A stretch of 64,000 bases of DNA from Myotis daubentonii (taxonomy: Eukaryota > Chordata > Mammalia > Chiroptera > Vespertilionidae): NCBI RefSeq assembly GCF_963259705.1, contig NC_081844.1, forward strand, positions 102,202,671-102,266,670, read 5' to 3'. Position 1 is the first letter of the stretch. Each line of letters starts with the position of its first letter. The notes beneath the pieces are model-generated. The model saw nothing but the letters and a program-made list of their open reading frames with translations, was not told where the DNA came from and did no database searches. The position numbers and the translations under genes were made by a program. Positions 36,761-49,600 of the stretch are shown one piece after another.

Positions 36761-38489
36761 TGTAGCTAGGAAGTCTGAGAACTCCGTAGTCTGGCACTTT
36801 CATGTTCTATAATGAAACAAAAAGATTTTGACTTCCAGCACTATAGAAATGGTGAAACGCCCTCAAAACAAAGGGCGGGGGCACGCAACAAAACAGAAAA
36901 ACAAAAAAGCCCCCAGCAAATATTTTCTATTATTCCATGAGTGACCTGTACAATCTTAGGGGATGGATAGCAAGTGCCTTATTGTATGAACTTGAAAGAC
37001 GAATAGCAGGGAGAACATCTCTCATGATTATAAAGGTATTAAGCACACGCCGATCTCAAATATGTTTGCCATGTAGAAACTTATTTTTATCACCAACAGC
37101 CATTTGAAGATGTTACTCATTAGAATTCTGTTCATGCTGAAGTTAAAGATTATTCACCTAGAATGGGCTGGAATTTGCCTCTGAATAAATATGTAAAGTT
37201 GATAAATGGTCTGAAAAAGGGTAAAAGGGATTTGTTTAAAGTACATTAAGAAAAACATCTGGATGGCTAAGTAATTGCCTGTAAGCAAATTAATAGGAGT
37301 TCCAGATCACAGATCAGACCCACTTTCCCCTTAGAAATCAGTAATAAGAGTCATTGCAGTACTCAAAAGAACTAGAGCTGCGTTTCTTTTTCCATAGTTT
37401 AGACTCTCTGAGGCTCAAACGGTCTTCCTTAATTATTAGTAAACCTAGTGGCGCTCAGGACCTACGTGAGGAATCCACATCTGTAGTAACACTGCTTGGT
37501 CTTTTATTTTTCAATTCCAAATTAATATATTTATCCTTCTATCGCTGTCTCCTAAGGATTTGGAGAATTAATTAGAAATAAAATCACTTTCAATCCTTGG
37601 ATGGTGCATACTGATCTGAAAAAATATGAAAGACTACAGTGTTATTAAAAATGACAAAAGTTCATCCAATAAAATAATCTGACTGGCTGAAGTCTCACAT
37701 GGTTGATATTTTCTAATATAAATTACTGTAGGATTAGATAGTTAAATATTGAATATTGTCTCAATTAATGCAGTTCCATGAAATATTAATGATAATAATG
37801 CTTTTCCAGTTTGGGGAATAGGGAGATTTTTTTTTTTACTGACTAATAGCTTTGGCTGGTAACATAATACTTTTTCAAGATGATAATGAAGATATTTCTA
37901 TGAAGGTGAAGTAGGAAATAAATGACCACTGAGTGGATAGATTTCAAACAGGTCAATGGTCACAAAATTGTTTCAGTCTTTGTGTTAACTAGTTTTATTT
38001 ATATGCGAATGACTCCGCTGTGATCATTGTGGATAGCTTGGAGAATTTGTGAAAAGAGCTTATTTACTCTGCTCAGTCCTTGAAGAAGAGAACCATTGAT
38101 GTTTAAGTGGCATGAGGTATAAAAGTCTTAAAATTGGGTTGGGTTTTGCAGGAAAGCTGGCTTGTGTATTGCACAGTTGAAATGGATTGTCCATGAAATT
38201 AAGCAAACAAGAGAAAAAAAAAGAAAAAAAAGGAAAGATAAATATTGACTGAATACCCCAAGTTTCTTAGATTAACTATTTAATAAATCGAGTGAAACTT
38301 TGTTTTGCCCAAGTTGCTTGTTTGTTATTGGTTTTGTGTTCCCTGTTCTGCCTTTCCTTCATATTCTTGATTCTGTCCATTCCTATCTCAAATCAGGGGA
38401 CTAAAAATTGATGATAAATAAGGTGACTATTGTTGAAATGTTCTGTCATGAATACAAAATAAGAATATATACAGTGCATCAAAGTTTCA

Positions 38490-38491
<2 letters not shown>
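36761..38491. other. Repeat-poor stretch
   Basis: No gene or repeat recognised. Confidence 0.4.

Positions 38492-38538
<47 letters not shown>
38492..38538. repeat. GT dinucleotide microsatellite
   Basis: Uninterrupted GT run of about 46 bp. Confidence 0.97.
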
Positions 38539-38540
<2 letters not shown>

Positions 38541-41470
38541 AATCCAGGGGGAACATCAGTGTTTTGTGAGGTGATTTCATTTGAAATTGCAGTTATCCTT
38601 GTTTCAGACCTAGTAATTTAACAGTTGAAAAGCTCCTTTTTTTGTTCTCCATAGTTATGTATGTGGTATAAGTGAATACATTTTATTTTAAAAAGTGTTT
38701 TTGGGTAGCATTCTTTTAGCACAAACTTATTCCTTGAGAAAGGAGCTGGCTGTAATTTGCAGAAATGACTGTTTCTTTTTCTTTCGTTGTTGGATAATTG
38801 CTCTTTGTATACACTGTGAAAATGCTCATATAGACCAGTGACAAAGCCTAGCAGATGCACTTGCAATTATCTGGAATTTAAGTAAATTTTGCATCTGATA
38901 CACACAAAGCAAAGGCTTTGCCCAAGCAGGCTCGCACACTGGCACGTGGATTGCTATGAATACAATGAGTAGATTTTTAATGGAAAACAAATGGGACTAT
39001 TAAGAAGTCTTGTCTTTTTCTTGAAAAGACACCCGCTTTAGGCATGGCCTACAACTCATTTATATTCATATTTGGTTCAGTTCTAAATTTGACCTTTGAA
39101 ATTGAAAAAAAAAATTAAATGTTTTAAACAAGATGCGTAGCTGTGTTTTTAATGGAGTCACATTCACGGTTTTCTGGAAAAAGAATGGTGCAATAAATCT
39201 TTGTTTCATATTTCAGTTTCATTTTTTTCTGACTGTTAAGGAGAACATTCACCTATTAAGACTCTAAAAATATAAAAAGGGATTTCATATTAAACATAAA
39301 TCATGTTATAGATAAAAAATAATTACAATGTTACTTTACTAACCTCAATTCACAAAGGAGACCATAAGAAGAAATATGTAGTGGGTCCAAATTCTACTTC
39401 TTATTGTAAACAAAAGCAAAGTAGCCAGAGGAATAGCTTTCTGCAAAAGCCTCTTTTCTGAGTTCTTGTTTGAGATTAATCCTTTCCACTGTGAATTTTT
39501 GTTGTTGTCAGACTTACATAAGTCAGATATTTGAAAGCTTAATCTTTTTTTTTCTGTGTTTATTCTTAGAAATTATTAAATGTATGGAGCTTCTTGGATT
39601 CTCTTCAATGCCTTCAGGTCCTTTGGGGGGGGAGTAAATTATTTTTACTTTCAATGACAAGGTTATCAGTAATTGGTCCAGCTGACTTCTTACTTTATAG
39701 TTGGAAGATGCTCCTTGCTATTCTGGCCTTTGAATGAAGCAAATTTCAAAAGTAACTCAGGCAACATAAAGACCTGCCTATCTTGCCCACTTTCTGCTTT
39801 CTTCTCAGTCTAAAATGGAATCTAATAATAACGGGAGATCTTTTCTAATTCTTTTAAGAATCAGAATTCTCCAGGGAGTCTAAGGATTGAATAATTGTTT
39901 GAAGAAAAAGAAAAAAAAGTGGATAAAGTATATTTGGGGAGAAATGTTTCAGAAGGAAAGGGAGAGCCTGACAGAAGTGTCTTATACTCTGCATTAGACC
40001 AAGACACACATACTGTGTCCACCTTAACCACTTTCCAAAAACAAAACATAAAACTTCTTCAAGGAAGTGCTTCCTATATAACTTCAAAAATGGCAGAATT
40101 CACTCAGACACTCCTTGTCAGATAGCTCTGTATGTTCTTCCATCTCTCCTGTGCCAGAGCCTCCCCAGCTCCCCTCCCCCACCCCCTACCTCATCCCACC
40201 CTCACCTTCATGTCCTAAACTACCATAGGCTATCTTTAGGCTTGGAGAGAAACCAGATGCTTTCCTTGGTATTTAAGCAGCTTGCTATTTTGAAATTCCC
40301 TTAGAGAACTGTGGGCATTTTTATTTCTGTCTCTTGAAGCAACTCTCTGCCTTTCCGAAGGAGAATCTGCTTATATAATACCCAGAAGCAGACCCCTGGG
40401 AGCCGCTCAGCTATCTTAGGGGTATTCTGCAAGAAAAGAAATTCAAGTGTCATGCGCGCCCTCCCATGGGGGTCTCAATTTGAGATATTTGCACAATAGC
40501 AGATTCTCAGAAGAATAAATATATACAAAGCCTTTATTTCCAATTGAGTGGCATCAGTAGGAAGCAGCACCTAGGAGGAGGCGAGCCCGCTAATAGCTCA
40601 GCCCGACAGAGATGCTTGAACAATTCCTCAGCCAGGACCCAACTGTCAGCTGCGCTTGCCAGGGAGACAGATGCTGCGGTTGGAAGACAGTTTGCCTCAG
40701 TTAGATATTTTGTTCTCATAGATGGCCAACCATGACTCGCGGGGGAGACCAGAGAGAGTGAGGAGAAGAGGAGAGTAAATTAATCATTTTATTAATCCCT
40801 ATTTAGAATTCAGCGGCGGAGCTAAATGTCAACCTGCTGAACTTTCCGTGAAACCAGAAGGGTTGTCAAGACAGGTGCGGGCTTTGAGAGTGATGCCAGG
40901 TGATGAAGGCATCTCATTTCACCTGCAGATGAAATAAGTGGCACCGGCTCGGGAGGGCACCTGTGGAAAATAGTAATGTGGGAATTATCTGATAATCCAG
41001 GCTCAAGGCAAGCATGCTTGCGAAGGATCGAAAGCACTGGAATCATTTTTCTCTGAGAGGGGATGGAGCTGGTCTCTGTTTGTTCTGTATCTGTGTATGT
41101 TTATGTAGAATACATGTGTCTGTAAAAAATAATCTTGTCTTTGCTCTTCTTTCTTCCTCTCCGTACCTATGTGATATGTACATGTCCACATATACCTACA
41201 TAGACATGTTACATGAAGCCCCGGTTACCTTTACGATATCAGCTTTCATCTACATTTATCATTCACTCCCAGATTGCCTCTCTCTCCAGCCTTGCCGTTG
41301 ATTAGATATAAGTGGAATGTCTGCTGTCTGAAAGGTAGCTCAAGTCAGTCTTTGTAACTCATGTCTTTAGCCAGATTGCGAGTTTCCTTCAAGTTTCCTG
41401 AAAGGGGTTAATGTCATGGGTAATAATCTTCCTTTCCTCGATTTTCCTGTTTTAAAGATTGCTCTTTAGA
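38539..41470. other. Repeat-poor stretch
   Basis: Nearly 3 kb without a recognised repeat. The frames at 39854-40125 overlap on both strands and look like chance. Mixed composition at 40500-41000. Confidence 0.4.
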
Positions 41471-41790
41471 AAGGAAGGAGGAAAAGAAGGAAGGAAGGAA
41501 GGAAGGAAGGAAGGAAGGAAGGAAGGAAGGAAGGAAGGAAGGAAGGAAGGAAGGAAGGAAGAAAGGGAGGGAGGGAGGGAGGGAGGGAGGAAGGAAGGAA
41601 GGAAGGAAGGAAGGAAGGAAGGAAGGGAGGAAGGGAGGGAGGGAGGGAGGGAGGGAGGGAGGGAGGGAAGGAAGGAAGGAAGGAAGGAAGGAAGGAAGGA
41701 AGGAAGGAAGGAAGGAAGGAAGGAAGGAAGGAAGGAAGGAAGGAAGGAAGGAAGGAAGGAAGGGAGGGAAGGAGGAAAAGAAAAGAAGAG
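41471..41790 (+). repeat. GGAA tetranucleotide array (about 320 bp)
   Basis: Long runs of GGAA with two blocks of GGGA (about 41563-41590 and 41633-41668). Pure homopurine on the plus strand. The 123-codon open frame (KEGR repeats) is read from it. Consecutive GGAA motifs are ETS-family core sites, so binding is possible in principle. Confidence 0.98.
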
Positions 41791-42900
41791 TTTGGTACAG
41801 TTTCCCAGCTCCTGGCTTGTTTGGGGCTGAGTACTTCAGGCTTCCCCCTGAGCCAGGGCCCTTTCCTAGATCTACCCTGGAGGTCTCTAAGACTGCAATG
41901 AGTTATGTGTTTGAGTGCCTAACAGCAGTCCCTCCGACCAACTTTTCATCTACCTTTTTCCTGACACAGCCTCAGAAGTGTCCTTTTCAGATCTGCATGT
42001 CCTTTGTGAGCTGGGATGGCAGTTAGCCAGAAAGTTGTGTGTTTGTGGAAAAAGCAGGCTTTAATGTTTTCCACACAACCAGCTATTTGGAAGGTACTCT
42101 AGCCACTGCAAACCGCAGGTGCGGGGCCCATTTAGAGAGTAATTCACAATTGACTTGTGGAAGATGACGCCTGCCTCCTTGAGCCAAGCGCTGGCCCGGC
42201 CGCTGTGGAACTGTCTGAGACGAGGCTCTTCACCCGGAGGCTCATGTGGCTTTCACTGCGTCTCAGGCCCAATCAAGACGGAGAGGCGATCCTGTCCGTT
42301 TGGAGCACTCTGGAGATGTCTGGGTCTGGAAAACCCCGAGTCATATTGATCCTTGAGTGAAGGGGGTTGAATGTCTTCTGAGGTTTATCACAATCATGAT
42401 GACACTTTTCATCTAACCGTTTCAGACACTTATTAGGGAACACACAAAAGAGATGGATGATCTTGTATGCATGCTGGGAAGGTTTCCTTACTTCCCATTG
42501 CCTTACGCATCCTATGTGCGTGATAAGTATACATTGAGGCAAAGCATCATGGATTTTTTTTTTTTTTTTTTTTTTTTACTTTGAGAACATGAGAAGCATG
42601 TACCATGTGCTTTTTTTTTTTTTTAAACTATGTCTGGCTGAATGAGTTAGCTTTGCTGTGATCTATATCTATATTTCTGTATCTATAGGCACACATACAT
42701 ATTTATGAATTTTGTCACTGCACTTTCTATTCTCTTATAAATAAGGAAACTGTAACAAAGAAGACTGAAGGAGGGATATAGGTGTTGGACGGTGTGTGGT
42801 GGAATTAGGATGAATAGAGTCCTGAACTGGCTGTCTATCAAATGCTTAATAGGAAGATATATTTTTTTAAATCATTGTTTTCCCGTTTTATCCTTTCCAT
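41791..42900. other. Unannotated stretch with poly(T) tracts
   Basis: No gene recognised. T-runs at 42555-42578 and 42611-42624. Unique mixed-composition DNA at 42000-42400. Confidence 0.4.
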
Positions 42901-42908
42901 GAATTAGA

Positions 42909-43112
42909 TTATGGGGGTGGGCAAACTTTCTGACTCGAGGGCCACAATGGGTTCTTAAACTGGACTGGAGGGCCGGAACAAAAGCATGGATGGAGTGTTT
43001 GTGTGAACTAATATAAATTCAAAGTAAACATCATTACATAAAAGGGTACGGTCTTTTTTCTTTTTTTTTTTAGTTTTATTTATTTCAAACGGGCCGTAGT
43101 TTGCCCACAGCT
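42909..43112. mobile_element. Non-autonomous hAT MITE (bat nhAT type)
   Basis: Left end contains 'gggtgggcaaactttctgac' and right end 'gtagtttgcccacagct', partial inverted repeats. Internal 'aaaagcatggatggagtgtt' and 'acatcattacataaaagggt' agree with a bat hAT MITE as I recall it. 8-bp target duplication 'gaattaga' (42901-42908 and 43113-43120). No coding capacity. Confidence 0.85.
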
Positions 43113-43265
43113 GAATTAGAAGATGCCATAGTAGTTATTGTACAGGCATTATAAAAGCAGCCATCTCTTTGGAATGAGAAAATGCATCATTATCACTTCC
43201 CACTCATGAAGAAAACCCAGGTACACTGCGTTTTACCAGAAGTTAGGAAAAGGGCTGATGAAGTG

Positions 43266-43584
43266 AAGGGGTCAGAAAACTATGTCCCGTGGGCCAAATC
43301 TGACCTACTACCTGTTTTTATATTCCCATCAGCCACACATTGGTTTTATATTTTCAAATGGTGAAAATCAAAAGAAATGAGAAATTTCCTGGCATTAAAC
43401 ATTATGTAAAATTAAAGGGTCTTTGTCCACAATTAAGTTTCACTGGACCACAGCCACCCCTCTTCACTGGCTTGGTTGGGTTGGCTGCTTTTGCCCTACA
43501 ACTGCAGTGTGGATCAGTGTGGTCCACACACCTACAATATTTACTATTTGTCCCTTTACAGAAAAAGTTTGCTGGCTCTCGTCT
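43266..43584 (+). mobile_element. Old hAT-Charlie relic
   Basis: 'gtcagaaaactatgtcccgt' and 'gggccaaatctgacctacta' at the left and 'acagaaaaagtttgctggct' at the right are imperfect inverted ends. In between lies 'gttttatattttcaaatggt' and 'cactggaccacagccac', matching an ancient eutherian hAT-Charlie family. A fragment of the same family lies inverted at 63.8 kb. The open frames at 43340-43617 fall inside it. Confidence 0.78.
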
Positions 43585-44059
43585 AATGTGTGGTTTGTAG
43601 GGATTCCAAGGCGGTGAAATGAAACTGGTGCTTTTTATTTTTTTGTAATGGGTTCACATACATTATTGGGTTTGAGCTGCTTTGGGATTTTTGAGTTTAC
43701 GGATTATTGAATATGTGAACCACAGGGAGATTTTGTAGCTATTCTTATTGTTAGCTCTTGGTTTCACAGCAGACTAGACGGACTGTTTCCCTCTGAGGTG
43801 AGGCAGGGATATGTTCAAAGAATGGGGTTTAAGATTGGAATTTGAGGTTTTCATTTTTTTTTCTGTTTTATCTAATCCTTATTGGCCAGTTGAATGAGCT
43901 ACTATCTCCACATACATACAGAAGTTATTCCTGACAGATTTGTTTTTTTCAGTCAGTGATATTATCAGGGGCATACATTACTCATTTTTATTCACAAACA
44001 TCTGGACCTATGTCTAAGAGTGTTTCTGGCCCAGGGAAACCTAATTCATGGAGAGTCAT
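43585..44059. other. Unannotated stretch
   Basis: Nothing recognised. Confidence 0.4.
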
Positions 44060-44974
44060 GTAGTAAACATATATGGAGTACTATGATGAGTGGGAAATTG
44101 CACAATTCTAATTTTGTCCCAGAGTTCAGTTTTCTGGATAGGTGACGATAAACTCAGGTAAAAGTGGTAGTGGCAGTAAGAGACAGAGAGAGGCTCAATG
44201 TGGTTTTGAGGTTGAATTGGCAGCTCTAGCTAATATATTGAATGCAAAATGTGAGGGTCAGAAAATAACCAACATTATTTCTAGGGTTCTGGTTTGAACG
44301 GTGGCACTATCTACTGAGAAAGAATTTCTTTTTTGGGGGGAAGTAGCAGCACCACACCTACAATTAATGTGGATTCAATGAAGGCAGATTGACTGGTGTC
44401 AGGATCGAGAATAAGGGAGTTGAGGCTTGGAGTCAGGAGTCCGTGATCAAAGACTATTGTGGTGCTTCTGGTGAGAGATGGTAAGCACGTTAACTCAAGT
44501 GATGAAAGTTAGAACAGAGAAAAGACAAGGGATCCATATTTAAGAAGAGGAATCAACATGACTTAATTGGAGGTGGGAAAGAAGAGAGAAGGAAGACCCT
44601 ATAGTGCCTTCAGGTTGATGGTGACAACATGAAAGATGGGAGCAGTTCTGGAGGAAAGATGAGAAGTCCAGTTTTGGCCACCTGATTTTGAGATACCTTC
44701 AATAGGGATGCCCTGTATACTTATATGAATCTGAAGCATAAGGGAGAGACATGGACAAGATCCCTTTGTTAGTGTCAATGTGAGCAAAATTGCCCAGGGA
44801 ATTTAATAAGAAGAGAAAAGAAGGCTGGAGACGGAGTGTTGGGAAACACCGCACTTCTAGCACAGACTGAGGAAGAGGGATCCTGGGGAAATAATTGAAA
44901 TGCGACATGAGAGGCGGACCCTGTGCCAGGAATGTTGTAAAACTAAGGCAGGGAAGATCTTCAAGAAGCAGGAA
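44060..44974 (-). mobile_element. LINE-2 fragment, left part
   Basis: 'acatatatggagtactatga' (L2 3' end, antisense) is followed rightward by 'gggagcagttctggaggaaa', 'ccaatgtgagcaaaattgcc'-like and 'gagaggcggaccctgtgcca', a deeper part of L2. Long but heavily decayed; it continues beyond the SINE. Confidence 0.6.
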
Positions 44975-45173
44975 ACTAGCCTAGCCATGGTGACTCAGTG
45001 GTTGAGCATCAACCTATGAACCAGGAGCTCTTGGTTCAATTCCCAGTCAGAGCCCCTCCCCAGTAAGGGTCGTGCAGGAGGCAACTGATCAATGATTCTC
45101 TCTCATCATTGATGTTTTTCTCTCTCTCTCCCTCTCCTTTCCTCTCTGAAATCAATAAAAATATATTTTAAAA
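44975..45173 (+). repeat. Ves-type SINE splitting an L2
   Basis: Head 'ctagcctagccatggtgact', B-box-like 'tggttcaattcccagtcaga', 'gtgcaggaggcaactgatca' and CT-rich tail. Target duplication 'caagaagcaggaa' (44962-44974) and 'caagaagtcagaa' (45174-45186), 11 of 13 identical. Confidence 0.92.
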
Positions 45174-45186
45174 CAAGAAGTCAGAA

Positions 45187-45300
45187 GCTACATGCAGTGT
45201 CAGATGCTACTGCCGTGTCTATTAAATCTGGATTGGAAAGTATCCAATCAGAGTTGGCCATGAAGAAGCCATAGTTACATTAGCAATATCATAGTCAGTG
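45187..45300 (-). mobile_element. LINE-2 fragment, right part
   Basis: 'cagtgtcagatgctactgcc' and 'gagttggccatgaagaagcc' are antisense to the L2 reverse-transcriptase region encoding the conserved (L)SAAFDTVDH-type motif. In this copy it is corrupted. Confidence 0.6.
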
Positions 45301-45822
45301 GAAGGCAGGGCTACTTTGGGATACGCAGTTAATGGGAGATCAGAAATGGGAGCCTAGACACCTCACCCAGCTAGAAAGTAGGTGAAAACAAATAAACAAA
45401 CAAAAAAACAAAAGAAATTGGGAAGATCAAAAGATAAAAACATTTTCCGTCAGATATCATGTGCTAGATGCCAAATCTATTTGAATTGTTAGAGGTTCTC
45501 TCTTTTGCCATTAAGAATTTAACTTTCGTTATAGAACTGGACTATTTCTATGAAGGTTTTATGTTATAAATCGCATTTTAAGAGTTTATAATTGGGAACA
45601 TATCTGAAAGAAATCTGCAGCCAGGTGCTCAAAATTCAGATGCCACCTCTACCAAACACATTTGTGTATTTGTTGCTTAAAGAAAAGCCTTTTGAAAATG
45701 TAGTGGATAAAGAAGTTAATGTGAAAAAAAAAATAATAGAATTTTGGGTCATGGTATAGACTTGCTGTGTGGATATATCATATTTTCATTCTCGTCTGAT
45801 TGTTTAATTCGAAGCCATCAAC
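45301..45822. other. Unannotated stretch
   Basis: Nothing recognised. Confidence 0.4.
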
Positions 45823-46042
45823 ACTAATAAAAGAGAAAAATGGTAATTGGCGTACGACGATACCCTTTTCATTGGCTAATCAGGGCTATATGCAAATTAA
45901 CTGCCAACTAAGATTGGCAGTTAACTGTCAACAAGATGGCAGTTAATTTGCATATGTAGGCACAATGCAGGGAGGCGAAAGGGAAAGCAGGAAGAAGCCC
46001 CCTGCCACTGACAGTGATTGGAAACCCAGGGGGGAGCTAAGA

Positions 46043-46096
46043 GCTGGGGGGCAGGGCAAAGGCGGCCCTGGGGCCGCCTTTGCCCTGCCCCCCAGC
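46043..46096. repeat. Perfect 26-bp inverted repeat, 2-nt loop
   Basis: Left arm 46043-46068 and right arm 46071-46096 are exact reverse complements, separated by TG. GC-rich, inside the Helitron. Confidence 0.97.
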
Positions 46097-46451
46097 CATG
46101 ATCGGAGAATCAGGCGCCTTTGCTGCCCTGGCCAGTGATAGCAGGAAGTAGGGGTGGAGCCAGCGATGGGAGCTGGGCACGGTCGAAGCTGGCAGTCCCG
46201 GGAGCTAGGGGTCCCTTGCCTGGGCCTAAAGCGAAGCCCACGATCGCGGGGCCGCTGCAGCTGTGGGTCCCCACTGCCCGGGCCGATGCCTCAGTCAGAG
46301 GCATCCTGCAGGGGCAGGGGCGGAGCCCGCGCAATCACGGCGCCCCCCGCTGCCACTGCAGGTCCCCGCTGCCCGGGCCGGACGCCTAGGCCAGAGGCAT
46401 CAGGCCTGGGCTGGGGGCAGAACCAGTGATGGGGGGAAATGAGAGTCCCCT

Positions 46452-46492
46452 GCCCAGGCCTGACGCCTCTGTCAGAGGCGTCAGGCCTGGGC
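46452..46492. repeat. Perfect 20-bp inverted repeat, 1-nt centre
   Basis: Arms 46452-46471 and 46473-46492 are exact reverse complements around a single T. Related, imperfect copies occur around 46278-46305 and 46375-46415, spaced by roughly 90 bp. Confidence 0.97.
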
Positions 46493-46635
46493 AAGGGGCC
46501 GATCCTGCGATTGGAGGGTGATGGGGGTCAACGCCTGAGGGCTCCCAGTATGTGAGAGGGGGCAGGCTGGGCTGAGGGACACTCCCCCCGACACACACAC
46601 ACCCAGTGCACGAATTTCGTGCACCGGGCCCCTAG

Positions 46636-49600
46636 TTTATTTAATAAAATGGAGGAAATAGATTAATGAATTAGTTTGTGGTCATATGGAGGTTTTATGA
46701 TGGACACATAGGCTGGTGTAAAAAATATTTAAGTTGTGCTGAAATTCAGAATTTTCACATCTCTAAATTAAAATAATGTTCTGATGTGATGAGAAGCTCT
46801 GAAGATTTCCATGTATAGGTGTACATTTTCAAGGGGAAAATTTGGCCTTGTAGCCTTCATGTCTAAGCCTGGGTTCAGGGTTCTAAAGTTTGATAATGCA
46901 GAGGAAATTATCTCCTAACACTAACAGCATCATGCGTTACTCTCCTAATCTTTGAGCTTATGGAAAAATCATCCTCCAGGCATTCATAGTTCACATTTCT
47001 TATTCTCCAGAGTGTAGACAGTGACCTGAGATTCTGAATCTTGAGTTCTGTACTCTACCACCCAGTGCTCACCTTGATTTATGGGGTTGGAGGCAGGATG
47101 GTGACTGGTATGAACATCTCCCATTACACTTTTTTTTTTTTTAATTTCACCTACCCAAAGTGGAATTTTAAAAAATAAATAAAAGCAGTGACAATAATAG
47201 CAAAGACAGGTTATATGTTTCTTACTTTTGTGCAGTCCTTGACTAGTAGATTGAATCAAATCTCTGCTTTCCCAAAGCAGGCTGCTGCAAAATCCGCGCT
47301 GTCACATTTCCCTGCAAAATGTTGCTTCCCAGATTATCCAGGAGAACAGTCCACGGGATCAGAAGGCATAGTATATATCAGTGGCAGTGCTTGTTTTACT
47401 CAGCAAAGCACATAGTACAAGCTTGTTGATAGCTGGAATTTGACTACCCTTTTAGTTTTCTCTCTCTCTTTTTTAAACAGGCAATCTCTTTGGAGTCTCC
47501 AAATGCTGATTTTATTTTGCTTGCTGCTGCTCCTGCCTTTATTTATTCAGTGAGTTACTTGTGAAAAGAGTTACTTGCTTGAGTTGATTTAATTCATACC
47601 ATATAAAAATTCTTTTTGCACTTATATCAAACTGATGCTATTATTCACAATAATATTTTACCCTGCTTGTAACAGTAAAGTGACAAGGGATATTTTTGGA
47701 CATACTCTGTAGTTCCTATGAAAGAGAACTAGGGGGGGAAAAACGGTCTTTTACAGAAAAATATCACTGGAGTAGCAGAGCTATTTCAGAACTGTAAATC
47801 ACTTAGGAGAACATTTACTTTAACCTCCTAAAGGGAAATTTGGGCCTAGAGCGATGACAACTTGCAAAAACACCTATAAAACCTGTTGTATTGCCTAAAT
47901 GAAACAAATCACAAGATATTAAATTGTATTTTAACACTATTTTTAAGATAGAAAACACTACATTTGAAAAATCTCCTCTTGAAATAAAGAATTCCAACTG
48001 TGAGTTAAAGCTTTCTGGGGTAAAAGAAATCATAACCATTCAAAACTTGTTAATAATCAATTACTAATAACACTCTTTTAATTATTCCTGGTAAGAGTTT
48101 CCTCTTGTGAAGTATTAGGCACAGGAAAGGTCATTTTGAAACCATACAGATTTCTCCCCCTTAATTTAAACTTCCTTCACACACAAAAAATAATTAAATA
48201 CAACTAATATATTTAAAATTCTTTTTGCTAGGCGACATTTTGTTTCTATAAAGCCCTCTAGGTCTCATTTGCAAAACTGCTTTGAAGTTAATTTCATGCA
48301 GATCCTCCTGATTTGTACTTGTGGTGAATTATTGTGAAACGGAAAAGAAAAAATATCTAAAAAACTCAAACCACCCAACTTACCATTTATTTCATCTTTT
48401 GTTTAAATGGGTTTACTTTTCACCATGCAAGTGATACTTAGTACTTCAAGTCTCTAATACATTAAACAGATGTGATAAAAAATCTTTCAATGAATTCATA
48501 TAGTTTGCAGCAGAATTCCTGTTTAATAGTCCAGGTGCCTTCACCCAAGAACACTTATTAAGATACCTATCACCTCATTAAAGTGTCCCTACAAATACAA
48601 ACAGCTCCTTGAGTGCTCTTTCCCTTTTCAATTGTAATTTGGATAATTGGGGGAAGGGTATTTTCATTATGCAAATGATTCCTGGTGCTCAATGAGAGTT
48701 TAATTGTCAGCGAATAGGTCAGTGTATATTTCCTCATTCATATTTGAAGTTTTAGTTGAAACCACTTTGTGGCGGCGCAAATGACAAGCTCCTGTCTTGT
48801 ACCAAAAATTAATTTATTGTGACCACGGTGTCAGGTTTAAACTCTCCATAGTGTGCATTTGTGATGGACAATCACCATTTGTTGTCAGGTTGGTACGGCA
48901 GAATTCCTCCTATGTCTTACAATGATGGGGGCAAAATACGTACAATTTCAGGGCAAGACTGTTGACCATGCTTCAAGGGTCTCATTTCTAGGAATACAAT
49001 AAAATTTAGTGAATAAATAGACCGATGATCTTGGAGGGACTCACACCGCACCATAGAAGGTAAAAGGCTTTACATAACACCTGTACTCTTCTCAGATGGC
49101 TCATTATTCACAGAGTGTGTGTAGTGAGCCTTTTAGCTTCTTTTACTTAGAAGATAGACTCAACTCTCAGTGATAGGCTTTTGGACTCTCCAGTTTGTGG
49201 ATTATCTGTAGCAAAATGTTAATCCCAGCCGTGATTCCGAGTCAATTCCTTTGCTCAGGAATTGTAATTCATTTTGAATATTAGCCTTAGGGGTAGAAAC
49301 ATGATTAGAAATGCAGAATAATGCTTTCATTCAAAACCAATTAAAACAAAGTCTGGATTCCCCAACATAATGGCTAATTCACAGTGCTGCACTTCTCCAT
49401 TAGGATAGATTGAGTTTGATGTATTGAAAGATGATTTAAAACTTAGTCACTGAAATAGATTTCAAGAAAACATTTAATTTTGGATTTTACCGATGAGGAA
49501 AATACTTAGCTTTGTGTCTCATTTGAAAAATAAGAAATTACATTATAATCTTGGCCATAAAAAACCAACTAGTTTCTGTTTTTTATCTGTTATAAAAACT

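Larger units (their letters stand above)
45828..46635 (+). mobile_element. Non-autonomous HeliBat-like Helitron
   Basis: The 3' terminus is canonical: a 9-bp-stem hairpin 'gtgcacgaatttcgtgcac' (46606-46624), then 'cgggcccctag', ending CTAG at 46635 followed by T. The 5' part 'actaataaaagagaaaaatg' fits a HeliBat subgroup; the exact first base (about 45825-45832) is uncertain. The GC-rich interior holds large perfect palindromes (46043-46096 and 46452-46492) and an AT-rich one (45888-45955). No Rep/helicase frame is present. Open frames here are on both strands and overlap. Confidence 0.88.

Noticed and set aside
41459..41830. 123-codon KEGR-repeat open frame
   Set aside because: Read entirely from the GGAA microsatellite.
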